From contig DNFT01000088.1 of NCBI GenBank assembly GCA_003486385.1, forward strand, positions 1-20,597: a stretch of 20,597 bases of DNA, given 5' to 3'. The notes beneath the pieces are model-generated. The model saw nothing but the letters and a program-made list of their open reading frames with translations. It searched no databases and had not been told where the DNA came from. Within the stretch, counting starts at the first letter, position 1. Each line of letters begins with the position of its first letter. Source of the DNA: Eubacterium sp. (GTDB lineage Bacteria; Bacillota; Clostridia; Lachnospirales; Lachnospiraceae). The position numbers and the translations under genes are program-made. Positions 1 through 7,095 of the stretch are shown here, piece by piece.

Positions 1-123
1 GCACTCAGGCAGATAGAAGAGAAGGATTATGATGCGGAGCTGGTTTCAATTGGTATTCCGAAGGAACGAATAAGGCATTATGGTTTCGCATTTGAAGGTA
101 AAAAAGTACTTATAATGGAATAA
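1..123 (+). CDS. C-terminal fragment of an AAA-ATPase-like / PD-(D/E)XK nuclease family protein
   Basis: Only the last 40 codons are inside the window; the frame is open from base 1 and stops with TAA at 121-123. The tail has the pattern of a run of charged residues, then an Ile-Pro-Lys turn, then a Tyr-Gly-Phe-Ala-Phe-x-Gly-Lys strand and a short hydrophobic end. This resembles the C-terminus of the PDDEXK_9 (DUF1703) type nuclease domain carried by a large Clostridia/Bacteroidetes family annotated as AAA family ATPase, whose biological role is unsettled. The assignment rests on remembered family pattern over 40 residues, so it is tentative. The gene is followed by its own terminator. Confidence 0.5.
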   Translation, partial: ALRQIEEKDYDAELVSIGIPKERIRHYGFAFEGKKVLIME

Positions 124-150
124 AAGTAATTTAAAAATTGATTAAAAGGG

Positions 151-190
151 TTTCATGCATATTTCTTGTAAATGCATGAAATCTTTTTGT
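151..190 (+). terminator. Rho-independent terminator of the leftmost gene
   Basis: A perfect 10-bp inverted repeat (151-160 with 172-181, TTTCATGCAT arm) with an 11-nt loop is followed at once by TCTTTTTGT. It lies 28 nt after the upstream stop codon. The stem is AT-rich, so strength is probably moderate. Confidence 0.7.
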
Positions 191-222
191 ATTGGGACAG
201 GGGTCTGGTCCCGTGTCCCAAT
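191..222. repeat. REP-like palindrome sharing its core with the large palindrome at 7096-7161
   Basis: The arms 191-199 and 214-222 are perfectly complementary (9 bp). After one G/G mismatch there are three further G-C pairs (201-203 with 210-212), leaving a six-base loop. The left arm contains the 14-mer GGGACAGGGGTCTG, which recurs exactly at 7098-7111. The palindrome abuts the stop codon of the minus-strand PAP2 gene (222-224) and may end transcription from that side. It looks like a dispersed intergenic palindrome; membership of a REP family is an inference. Confidence 0.7.
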
Positions 223-818
223 CACCACCCGATAAAATGTATCGCAACCGGCATGGCGATAAGTCCTATAATTGTCCCCGATATTACCCCGAACAGCACA
301 TCCGACGGAAAATGCACATACAGATATATCCGCGAAAATGCAATGAGCGATGCCCATATAAGCGCCGCCGCACCCCACCATGGATTCATGTGGAAAATCA
401 CCACAACACATGCGAAGGATGACGCTGAATGACCGGATGGCAGTGACGAACCGAGCGGTCTTCTTATAAGAAGGTCTACCGTCTCATCCAGATCGCATGG
501 TCTGTCCTTGGTGAAAAGTCCCTTTATAATAAAGTTGGCAATAAACGCAACCGCGGCAATAACGCATATCAGCACCATTGCCTGATGATGCATCTTCTTG
601 ACCAGATACAGATATAGTGCTACAAACAGCCATATCATTCCACCATTTCCGGACTTCGTTATAAGAATCATGATCTTATCGAGCCTGTCTGTACGAAACT
701 GCTGTATTTTCGCAATCATGCGGTCATCAATTCCGCGCCTTAATTCCTTCTGTTTTTTTAATTCTTCCTCCCAGTCCAGCCCCTTGTAATGCTCTCTGGT
801 CTTCCTAAGCACCGACAT
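222..818 (-). CDS. PAP2 superfamily membrane phosphatase
   Basis: This 198-residue protein carries all three motifs of the type 2 phosphatidic acid phosphatase family: K99-x6-R106-P107, then Pro-Ser-Gly-His at 127-130, then Ser-Arg 162-163 with His169 and Asp173. Members remove phosphate from lipid phosphates or lipid pyrophosphates such as phosphatidic acid or undecaprenyl pyrophosphate at the membrane surface; the substrate here cannot be read from sequence. About 40 charged residues precede several hydrophobic segments (near 50-75, 80-100, 132-160 and 174-196). The ATG at 818 is preceded by AAAGGA with a 7-nt gap and by a good promoter. The gene is transcribed alone, ending against the palindrome at 191-222. 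Confidence 0.9.
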   Translation of the reverse strand: MSVLRKTREHYKGLDWEEELKKQKELRRGIDDRMIAKIQQFRTDRLDKIMILITKSGNGGMIWLFVALYLYLVKKMHHQAMVLICVIAAVAFIANFIIKGLFTKDRPCDLDETVDLLIRRPLGSSLPSGHSASSFACVVVIFHMNPWWGAAALIWASLIAFSRIYLYVHFPSDVLFGVISGTIIGLIAMPVAIHFIGW

Positions 819-882
819 TTCCTATTCCTTTCCCGCTGTCACACGCCGCGTTCCGCAGTCCCCTAAATATACAGCCGTATAA

Positions 883-911
883 ATTTTAGCATAGTTTACC
901 CTTTTTCACAA
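883..911 (-). promoter_or_regulatory. Sigma-A promoter of the PAP2 gene
   Basis: On the minus strand TTGTGA (906-911) is separated by 17 nt from TAAAAT (883-888). The implied start lies near 876, giving a leader of about 58 nt before the ATG at 818. Confidence 0.7.
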
Positions 912-942
912 GAAAATCACAATTTTATCTTAATCTGATAGT

Positions 943-1091
943 AACTATTCAGAGCCAGGGCAATTTTCATAAATCTGCGAAGCATGCCTGCATGAATGAG
1001 CAAATTTATGAAAATTTCTTTGGCGAAGTAACCACATGGGCAAAAAGTAAGCTCTGAAAGAACGGTTTTGCGAATGGGGTTCTGAATAGTT
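943..1091. repeat. MITE-like structured inverted-repeat element
   Basis: Terminal inverted repeats at 943-956 and 1078-1091 match at 13 of 14 positions (AACTATTCAGAGCC against AACTATTCAGAACC). Inside lies a perfect 13-bp inverted repeat, 962-974 with 1003-1015, whose loop contains CATGC/GCATG (983-987, 990-994). TCAGAGC at 949-955 can alternatively pair with GCTCTGA at 1051-1057. No transposase is encoded; the short reading frames over it look accidental. The element fills the gap between two divergent promoters (PAP2 and HlyC-like). It may be a non-autonomous mobile repeat or a dispersed structured element; genome copy number cannot be judged here. Confidence 0.6.
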
Positions 1092-1122
1092 CTGATTTTT
1101 AATGTGCCTGTCAAAATTTTCC

Positions 1123-1151
1123 TTGCAGTATGCATACCTATCATGTATAAT
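1123..1151 (+). promoter_or_regulatory. Sigma-A promoter of the HlyC/CNNM-like gene
   Basis: TTGCAG (1123-1128), a 17-nt spacer and a consensus TATAAT (1146-1151) put the start near 1158, about 65 nt ahead of the chosen ATG. A second TATAAT at 1193-1198 has a poor upstream partner (TTCATG) and would leave almost no leader. Confidence 0.65.
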
Positions 1152-1223
1152 AACTTAAAATTGCGTCATTTCATGCTGGCGCAGTTTAATATTATAATAT
1201 TATAAAAAGGAGTGATTTTTTTA

Positions 1224-2507
1224 ATGGCCCCCGGGGACATAGTACAGATTTTTATTGTTATCATTTTACTTTTGCTCTCTGCATTCTTCTCTTCAGCAGA
1301 GACCGCACTTACGACGGTGAACCGCGTGAGAATGCGTACGCTTGCCGATGACGGCAACAAAAAGGCTCAAAGAGTCCTTGACATAACTGACAACAAGGCA
1401 AAGATGTTATCCGCCATACTTATCGGAAACAATGTGGTGAATCTATCTGCCTCCTCACTTTTGACAACGCTTGCGACCAATCTTTTCGGTTCACAGTGGA
1501 TTGCGTTGTCAACCGGTGTACTCACATTCTTAATACTTATCTTTGGTGAGATTTCACCTAAGACCTTCTCCACCTTCAAGGCAGAGAAGATTTCTCTTGC
1601 CTACAGCGGAATAATATCGGGACTCATGTGGATACTCACACCTGTGATTTTCATTGTGAACAAATTTGCGATGGGCTTCCTGCTCCTGCTGGGTGTTGAT
1701 TCGCGCGAGAAGGGACAGTCCTTCACCGAGGACGAGCTTAGAACCATAGTTGATGTAAGCCATGAGGAAGGCGTGCTTGAGCATGAAGAGCATGAAATGA
1801 TTAACAACGTATTTGATTTTGGCAATTCGAGGGCAAGGGATGTCATGATTCAGCGAATCGACATGACCTGTGCCTCCATAGACAGCACCTATGACGAGAT
1901 TATTGATATATTCCGCGCCGAGAAGTATACAAGACTTCCTATCTACAAGGATTCCATCGACAATGTAATCGGAATTATCAATGTAAAAGACCTTCTTTTA
2001 TACTCGCCCGGTGATGATTTCCATGTATCAGAGATTTTGCGCGAACCGTACTATACTTATGAGTTCAAAAAGACTTCTGAACTCATGGAGGAATTAAAAA
2101 AGACCTCTAACAATATAACAATCGTTCTCGATGAATACGGCTCCACTGTCGGTATGATTACCCTTGAGGATCTTCTTGAGGAAATTGTCGGTGAGATAAG
2201 GGATGAGTATGACGAGGACGAAGAAGACTGTATCACCAAGATAAATGACAATGAGTATCAATTGAATGGTATGACCAAGCTTGATGATCTGAATGAGCTT
2301 CTTGATACGGATTATGAATCTGAGGACTATGACTCAGTGAGCGGTCTTGTGATAGATAAGCTTGAACGCCTCCCACATGATGGTGACGAGGTGGAGCTTG
2401 ATAATGCCCGTATCGTGGTCGACCACATCGAGAAGAACAGAATTGATAAGATGCACCTGTATATCACACCAAAGGATGAGACTTCCGCAGAGGATGAACA
2501 GAAATAA
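1224..2507 (+). CDS. CNNM/HlyC-CorC family membrane protein with paired CBS domains
   Basis: The protein (427 aa) has the full three-part layout of the family. A membrane DUF21/CNNM domain (about 1-190) contains the Ser-Ala-Glu-Thr-Ala-Leu motif at 24-29 and Gly-Glu-Ile-Ser-Pro-Lys at 108-113. Two CBS domains follow (about 205-325), with the conserved Asp-Glu-Tyr-Gly-Ser-Thr-x-Gly turn at 303-310, and then a CorC_HlyC domain (about 335-415). Relatives handle divalent cations, mainly Mg2+ or Co2+ efflux; the old name hemolysin C does not establish toxicity. A GTG at 1212 is in frame but overlaps the Shine-Dalgarno GGAG (1209-1212). The ATG at 1224 sits 11 nt behind it and is preferred. The tail is rich in Asp and Glu. 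Confidence 0.92.
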   Translation: MAPGDIVQIFIVIILLLLSAFFSSAETALTTVNRVRMRTLADDGNKKAQRVLDITDNKAKMLSAILIGNNVVNLSASSLLTTLATNLFGSQWIALSTGVLTFLILIFGEISPKTFSTFKAEKISLAYSGIISGLMWILTPVIFIVNKFAMGFLLLLGVDSREKGQSFTEDELRTIVDVSHEEGVLEHEEHEMINNVFDFGNSRARDVMIQRIDMTCASIDSTYDEIIDIFRAEKYTRLPIYKDSIDNVIGIINVKDLLLYSPGDDFHVSEILREPYYTYEFKKTSELMEELKKTSNNITIVLDEYGSTVGMITLEDLLEEIVGEIRDEYDEDEEDCITKINDNEYQLNGMTKLDDLNELLDTDYESEDYDSVSGLVIDKLERLPHDGDEVELDNARIVVDHIEKNRIDKMHLYITPKDETSAEDEQK

Positions 2508-2531
2508 CATCATCCGGTACGAACTTCACAG

Positions 2532-2560
2532 TTGATAATCCTCCGCCAATAATTTAAAAT
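2532..2560 (+). promoter_or_regulatory. Sigma-A promoter of mscL
   Basis: TTGATA (2532-2537), 17 nt, then TAAAAT (2555-2560). The start would fall near 2567, 27 nt before the ATG. No clear terminator separates the preceding gene, so read-through is also possible. Confidence 0.6.
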
Positions 2561-2593
2561 ACAGAAAGAAAAATTCATCACGGAGGTAAACAA

Positions 2594-2992
2594 ATGTTAA
2601 AAGAATTTAAGAAATTCATCTCCCGCGGCAACGTCTTAGACATGGCTGTCGGTATTATCATGGGTAGTGCCTTCACGGCTATAGTTACCTCATTGGTCAA
2701 CGATATACTCACACCTCTCATCGGACTTATTATCGGTGGTCTTGATTTCGGAGGACTTGCAATCACAATAGGAAATGCTTCAATCGCCTATGGTTCATTT
2801 ATTCAGGCGATTATCAACTTCTTACTTGTGGCACTTTCACTGTTTTTGATTGTCAAGGCAATCAACAAGTTCCATTTCAAGAAGGAGGAGAAGCCTGCAA
2901 CACCTACAACCAAGGAATGTCCGCTGTGCTGCTCAACCATCAATATCAAGGCAACCAAGTGCCCTTTCTGTACAGGTGACATCGCCAAATAA
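2594..2992 (+). CDS. mscL: Large-conductance mechanosensitive channel MscL with zinc-ribbon-like tail
   Basis: MscL forms a pentameric pore that opens under membrane tension and releases solutes during hypo-osmotic shock. The N-terminal amphipathic start, the pore-lining TM1 with alternating Gly/Ala (about 14-45), a short external loop and TM2 (about 69-91) are all recognisable. Length (132 aa) is typical, but the usual C-terminal helix is replaced by a cysteine-rich tail: Cys109-x2-Cys112 and Cys123-x2-Cys126, spaced like a zinc ribbon. GGAGG at 2582-2586 stands 7 nt before the ATG. It follows a putative cation-handling membrane protein on the same strand and has its own promoter. Confidence 0.95.
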   Translation: MLKEFKKFISRGNVLDMAVGIIMGSAFTAIVTSLVNDILTPLIGLIIGGLDFGGLAITIGNASIAYGSFIQAIINFLLVALSLFLIVKAINKFHFKKEEKPATPTTKECPLCCSTINIKATKCPFCTGDIAK

Positions 2993-2998
2993 TTATTT

Positions 2999-3030
2999 TA
3001 CGGCAGGAATGCTGCGGCATTTCTGCCGTA
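2999..3030. other. Perfectly foldable hairpin just after mscL
   Basis: A 14-bp stem (2999-3012 with 3017-3030, one G-T pair) closes a TGCG tetraloop, starting 6 nt after the mscL stop. No T-run follows on the plus strand, so it is more likely a 3'-end stabiliser or pause hairpin ahead of the larger terminator at 3072. Confidence 0.55.
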
Positions 3031-3071
3031 AGTCTATGTCATCTAAGTTGAACTTCATATCTGCAATAAAT

Positions 3072-3141
3072 AAAGCAGGAAATGCATTGATATGCTCCCT
3101 GTCCACTTGACAGGGAGCATATATAACACATTTCCTGCTTT
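3072..3141. terminator. Large nested bidirectional terminator between mscL and hflC
   Basis: An outer perfect 13-bp stem (3072-3084 with 3129-3141) encloses an inner perfect 14-bp stem (3090-3103 with 3109-3122) closed by a 5-nt loop. The plus strand ends in TTTTCT and the minus strand continues in TTTATTTATT. It can therefore end both the mscL and the hflKC transcripts. Confidence 0.8.
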
Positions 3142-3200
3142 TCTACCTAAATCATTCCCCTGAAAATTTCCCTCTTCATCGATGTGGCTTGCTGATTACT

Positions 3201-4073
3201 TTACTTCCCCCAACCATTAAATATCTGCGCAAGCGGTGAATCTGCTGACAGCACAACCGTCTTGTTCTTACCAACCATCGATACCTTCAGTGCGTCAAGA
3301 CTTCTCACAAACTCATAGAACTCTGTACGGCTCTCATCCCCATAAGCCTCCGACAGTATTCTCATGTACTCCGCTTCACCTTCAGCGACAAGAATCTCCG
3401 CTTTCATCTGTGCCTCTGAAAGCATGACGGTCACTTCCTTGTCCGTTGAGTTGCGGATAACCTGTGCCTCTGCCTGTCCTTCCGCTGTATATGTCGCAGC
3501 TATATTATCACGCTCAGAAATCATACGCTCATATACCGCTGTCTTATTATCGCTTGGGAGGTCAAGTCTCTTATTCTCAACTGTAATAATCTCTATTCCA
3601 TACTGTGCCATTGTAGCACCTATGTTAACCTCTATCGATTCCGCAAGCTCTCCGTCCCTTGCCTTTATGACTTCATCCTGCGTCATTGAGCTTATCGTAT
3701 TCTTGGTTGCATTGAAAACCACTGTATCAATACGGCTCTCTGCGTTTGCTATCGAACCGTTGAGTGTCTGTGCAAACTTGAGCGGGTCCGTTATTCTCCA
3801 CAGTACATAGCTGTCTGTTATCATTGTCTTTTTGTCGGATGTGATTACCTCGGACTCAGCTATGTCATATAATAATATTTCCTTCGGAAGTGTGTCCGCA
3901 GTCTCCACAAACGGAATCTTAAAACATATTCCGGACGTAGTCTGTACTCTGTCTACTTTTCCGAATCTCTTCACAAGCTTGAACTCATCCTGATTTACCA
4001 CCTCTATGGATGAACCAAGCGTTATAAGTGCAACGACCGCAATAATTATAATCGCAATTTTTGATTTCTTCAT
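3201..4073 (-). CDS. hflC: HflC, SPFH/band 7 membrane protein
   Basis: This 290-residue protein has one N-terminal membrane anchor (about 5-21), a band 7/SPFH domain (about 22-180) and an Ala/Glu-rich helical region (about 180-240). The helical part includes the segment beginning Tyr-Glu-Arg-Met-Ile-Ser-Glu-Arg and the Ala-Glu-Gly-Gln-Ala-Glu-Ala pattern typical of HflC. HflC pairs with HflK in a large membrane cage which in Escherichia coli surrounds and restrains the FtsH protease; ftsH is not in this window. It starts 102 nt after the hflK stop, a looser spacing than in many operons, with only a weak GAGAG before the ATG. A stem-loop (arms TTAGC/GCTAA near 4109-4124) lies in that gap. Transcription ends at the hairpin 3072-3141. 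Confidence 0.9.
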   Translation of the reverse strand: MKKSKIAIIIIAVVALITLGSSIEVVNQDEFKLVKRFGKVDRVQTTSGICFKIPFVETADTLPKEILLYDIAESEVITSDKKTMITDSYVLWRITDPLKFAQTLNGSIANAESRIDTVVFNATKNTISSMTQDEVIKARDGELAESIEVNIGATMAQYGIEIITVENKRLDLPSDNKTAVYERMISERDNIAATYTAEGQAEAQVIRNSTDKEVTVMLSEAQMKAEILVAEGEAEYMRILSEAYGDESRTEFYEFVRSLDALKVSMVGKNKTVVLSADSPLAQIFNGWGK

Positions 4074-4175
4074 AATCTATTCTCTCTTTCTGCCATGTGG
4101 CAAATTCCTTAGCCTTTTAGCTAATCAGCTCTTTTGCTATATTAACACTACTTACTTGTCAATCCAAAAACAGCT

Positions 4176-5192
4176 TTAGTTATCGGACTGTGAGCTGTAA
4201 GAGGTACTTCCGTTACCTGCTGTATCGCCGGTAAATGAATCTAAAGGAAGAACCGTCTGCGTACCATCATTTCCCACGATTATAACCTTGAGCTCAGGTA
4301 GCACATCCTCCATAGCCTCATAGAACATACGAAGCTTGGTTACTGTAGGATTCTTGACATACTCCTCATACATCGAATTGAAGCGTGCGACCTGCGCTGT
4401 AGCTTCATTTATTCTCTGCTCCTTCTGTGCTTCCGCATTCTTTATGATACCGTCCGCCTGTGCCTGTGCCTCAGGTACCTGCTCATTGCGGTACTTATTC
4501 GCATTGTTGAGTGCTGTCTCTTTTCCCTGCTTTGCAGTCTCAACAGCCTTGAACGCCTCCATTACCTCTGCCGTAGGCGGCTCTGAGTCCTGAATCGTTA
4601 TATTGACAAGTGCTATTCCTAAATCCTGCTCCTCAAGCTTTCCCACAATAAGCTGCTTGATATTAGACTGAATTTCCGACTTTCCGGTTGTGAGGACGCT
4701 GTCAACATCATAGCTTGCCACCACCGAACGGATACAGCCCTGTGCAATATTTTTTAATATAAGCTCCGGGCTCTGCGAATTATATATCGCCTTCACCGGA
4801 TCCGTCACCTTGTACTCCACGAAGAAGTCAACATTTACAAAATTGTAATCCGAGGTAATCATAAGTGACTCATCGGTGTCAAGCACATATCCATCATCAC
4901 CTGTGTTATATCCCATCGTAAAGCCGTGGATTGTTGTGTCAACCTTGATTACCTTCTGTATAAAAGGTATCTTAAAGTGAAGACCGGAATCCGTGACTGA
5001 CTGCGGCTTACCAAGTGTGACTAACACCGCCTGCTCCTGTTCGTTAATCTGGTACGTAGAGTTGAAGGCAAATATTACAACAACAACTGCAAGCACTACA
5101 AGCCAGCCGAATCTTCTGAGCCATTTGCCGGACTGCTTGGCAGCCCTCTTAAACTCCTCCTCATCATAGATAAAATCATTGTTTTTACTCAT
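4176..5192 (-). CDS. hflK: HflK, SPFH/band 7 membrane protein
   Basis: The start at 5192 is chosen because GGGAG lies 6 nt before it; an upstream in-frame ATG at 5210 has no comparable site. The resulting protein is 338 aa. A charged cytoplasmic start is followed by one membrane segment (about 28-44), an SPFH domain beginning Gln-Ile-Asn-Glu-Gln-Glu-Gln (48-54), a long Ala/Gln/Glu-rich helix (about 215-275) and a Ser/Gly-rich tail. This order, and a partner HflC next door, identify HflK rather than a generic stomatin. Expression probably depends on the riboswitch and terminator between 5310 and 5447, about 120 nt upstream of the start codon. No protease gene is linked. Confidence 0.9.
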   Translation of the reverse strand: MSKNNDFIYDEEEFKRAAKQSGKWLRRFGWLVVLAVVVVIFAFNSTYQINEQEQAVLVTLGKPQSVTDSGLHFKIPFIQKVIKVDTTIHGFTMGYNTGDDGYVLDTDESLMITSDYNFVNVDFFVEYKVTDPVKAIYNSQSPELILKNIAQGCIRSVVASYDVDSVLTTGKSEIQSNIKQLIVGKLEEQDLGIALVNITIQDSEPPTAEVMEAFKAVETAKQGKETALNNANKYRNEQVPEAQAQADGIIKNAEAQKEQRINEATAQVARFNSMYEEYVKNPTVTKLRMFYEAMEDVLPELKVIIVGNDGTQTVLPLDSFTGDTAGNGSTSYSSQSDN

Positions 5193-5309
5193 ACTGTTCT
5201 CCCTTTCCATGTGTTCCGGTTAAGTCAAGCCGATATTCACAATCCACCCAGTCTCTTACCCGTAACTCTTGTAAAAAATTCCTGTTCCCGAAATACATAC
5301 CCAAATGAT

Positions 5310-5350
5310 ATAAAAAAGACCTTTGCTACGGAACTCCATAACAAAAGTCT
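5310..5350 (-). terminator. Riboswitch-controlled intrinsic terminator ahead of hflK
   Basis: On the minus strand, arms 5336-5350 and 5317-5331 form a 15-bp stem with three G-T pairs and a 4-nt loop, followed by a run of T (5316-5312). The upstream arm contains the bases CTTTTG that also form the 3' strand of the riboswitch P1 helix (5342-5347), so the two structures exclude each other. Confidence 0.85.
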
Positions 5351-5447
5351 TGCCATTCACTCATAACATCCGAATCCATAACCGCGGTATAATGGATTGT
5401 TCTGACGGAAATTATAACATCCTTACGATGCCAGCTACTCCCTTTTG
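5342..5447 (-). promoter_or_regulatory. yybP-ykoY (manganese) riboswitch in the hflKC leader
   Basis: Read on the minus strand, the element opens with CAAAAGGGAGTAGC (5447-5434). It contains CCGTCA, a central hairpin with AATCCAT/ATGGATT arms (plus-strand 5373-5379 and 5392-5398), and closes with GGCAAGACTTTTG. These ends match the conserved GGGGAGUAG and GGC-A/G-AGAC loop strands of the yybP-ykoY family, which bind Mn2+. P1 is CAAAAG paired with CTTTTG, a compensated version of the more common AAGG/CCUU helix. In this family ligand binding stabilises P1 and so blocks the terminator; the overlap seen here predicts an ON switch for hflKC. The identification is by motif recognition, not by covariance search. 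Confidence 0.8.
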
Positions 5448-5458
5448 GGTATATCAAA

Positions 5459-5487
5459 ATAATAGCACAGTTCTATTGCTGTGTCAA
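5459..5487 (-). promoter_or_regulatory. Consensus sigma-A promoter of the riboswitch-hflKC unit
   Basis: On the minus strand a perfect TTGACA (5482-5487), a 17-nt spacer and TATTAT (5459-5464). The predicted start near 5452 lies only a few bases before the riboswitch P1 helix. Confidence 0.85.
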
Positions 5488-5642
5488 TATATTTTGCTAT
5501 TTTTTTAACAAACATTTTTGTCCACCTGCAGGCAGCCGCATATTTGCATCTGAATCTGCAATTGCCGCTTTTAAGTATAAAAAGATAATTTTTCTGTAAT
5601 ATCATGTTTTTGTGTTCAAAAAAATAATTTTTCAGTGGATTT

Positions 5643-5670
5643 TTGTCACCCAGCTATTATAATATATATT
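5643..5670 (+). promoter_or_regulatory. Candidate promoter of the MATE gene
   Basis: TTGTCA (5643-5648), 16 nt, TATATT (5665-5670). The gap 5488-5760 is very AT-rich and offers other weak -10 matches (TATAAT at 5658-5663), so the choice is uncertain. Nothing else was recognised in the gap except an imperfect direct repeat at 5581-5597 and 5621-5636. Confidence 0.4.
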
Positions 5671-5760
5671 GTCTTACATAACCTATAGCAATGATGTCTG
5701 GGTTAAAATATGCGCTATAAGCTTAGCGTGTATAACGAATTTATCAGATGAGGTACACTT

Positions 5761-7086
5761 ATGTTTACAAAGAAACAACTCTGGGCTCTGCTCATCCCTC
5801 TTATGATTGAGCAGATACTAAACTCCCTTATGGGAACCGCCGACACGATGATGGTCAGCAATGTAGGCTCCGCGGCAATCTCCGCCGTGTCGCTTGTGGA
5901 TTCAATCAACACACTTATCCTTAATATATTCTCCGCTCTTGCCACAGGAGGAGCGATAGTGTGCTCCCAATATATCGGAAAACAGAGAATCGACCGCGCA
6001 AATGCCGCAGGAAGACAGCTTGTTTTGTCCATGTTTGCGATATCCACTGTGATATCGGCTGTGTGCGTCATATTCCGCAGACCGCTCCTTTCACTTGTCT
6101 TTGGAAGGGTTGACGCCGATGTAATGGAAAATGCGCTTATTTATATGCTTATAACCGGACTTTCCTTCCCATTCATAGGTCTTTATAACGCCTCAGCGGC
6201 GCTGTTCCGCTCATCCGGGAACTCGAGGCTTCCTATGACGGTATCGATGATTTCCAACTGTATAAATATTGTCGGAAATTCCATATTTATATTTGTACTT
6301 AAAATGGGGGTTGCCGGTGCCGCCCTGTCGACATTGTTATCCAGAGTATTCTGCGCCGTTGTCATCATGTATTATCAGACAAAGCCGACGCAGACTATAT
6401 GCATCAATAACTATTTTTCAATACGACCCGACTTTCCAATGGTCAAGATGATACTTACCTTCGGTATCCCTACCGGAATAGAAAACGGAATGTTCCAGTT
6501 CGGTAAGCTTGCCATACAGTCAACCGTCTCCACGCTCGGCACAACTGCCATAGCCGCACAGGCAATGACCTCTGTGCTTGAGGGCTTCAGCAGCATGGCC
6601 GGTGTCGGTATCGGTCTTGGAATGGTAACCATTGTCGGGCAGTGTATCGGTGCCGGCAGAAGAGATGAGGCAAAGCGCTACATCCTCAAGCTCACATGGT
6701 ATGGGGAGGTATCTATTATCATATCCTGTATCATTCTGTATATTGCCTGTGACCTCATAACCTCCCTCGGCGGAATGGAACCTGAGGCAGCCGTAATGTG
6801 CAAGGAGATGGTGCTTGCCATCACTATCTGTAAGCCTATCGCATGGGCATTCTCATTCATGCCGGGCTATGGTATGCGCGCTGCCGGGGACGTGAAGTTC
6901 TCCATGGTAACCTCCTCCATCACTATGTGGACCTGCCGTGTATTCCTCACAGTAGTGCTCATCCGCTTCTTCGGCTGGGGTCCTATGGCAGTATGGGTTG
7001 GTATGTTTACTGACTGGACAGCGAGAAGCATCTGCTTCGCGACAAGATTCTTCACCGGCGGATGGCTGAAAAAGAAGGCAGTGTAA
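5761..7086 (+). CDS. MATE family efflux transporter
   Basis: The 441-residue protein is hydrophobic throughout and fits a twelve-helix MATE (multidrug and toxic compound extrusion) carrier, of usual family length. Typical features are the N-terminal start ending in Pro-Leu-Met-Ile-Glu-Gln, the Gly-Thr-Ala-Asp-Thr-Met-Met-Val turn (25-32) of helix 1-2, and a repeat of the same fold in the second half after about residue 225. Such carriers expel cationic or flavin-like compounds using Na+ or H+ gradients; substrate and ion are not predictable here. AGG at 5751-5753 is 7 nt before the ATG. The gene is monocistronic and ends 10 nt before a perfect 30-bp palindrome that also ends the convergent AEC gene. 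Confidence 0.92.
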   Translation: MFTKKQLWALLIPLMIEQILNSLMGTADTMMVSNVGSAAISAVSLVDSINTLILNIFSALATGGAIVCSQYIGKQRIDRANAAGRQLVLSMFAISTVISAVCVIFRRPLLSLVFGRVDADVMENALIYMLITGLSFPFIGLYNASAALFRSSGNSRLPMTVSMISNCINIVGNSIFIFVLKMGVAGAALSTLLSRVFCAVVIMYYQTKPTQTICINNYFSIRPDFPMVKMILTFGIPTGIENGMFQFGKLAIQSTVSTLGTTAIAAQAMTSVLEGFSSMAGVGIGLGMVTIVGQCIGAGRRDEAKRYILKLTWYGEVSIIISCIILYIACDLITSLGGMEPEAAVMCKEMVLAITICKPIAWAFSFMPGYGMRAAGDVKFSMVTSSITMWTCRVFLTVVLIRFFGWGPMAVWVGMFTDWTARSICFATRFFTGGWLKKKAV

Positions 7087-7095
7087 CCGCCTACG

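Noticed and set aside
917..1144. Minus-strand open frame of 75 codons over the inverted-repeat element
   Set aside because: It spans the repeat and its terminal sequences, has no good ribosome site, and its composition follows the repeat; no protein family was recognised.
1212..1223. GTG start for the HlyC-like gene
   Set aside because: The GTG overlaps the GGAG ribosome site itself; the ATG at 1224 is correctly downstream of it.
5323..5508. Plus-strand open frame of 61 codons across the riboswitch region
   Set aside because: The region is better explained on the other strand by promoter, riboswitch and terminator; no ribosome site was seen.
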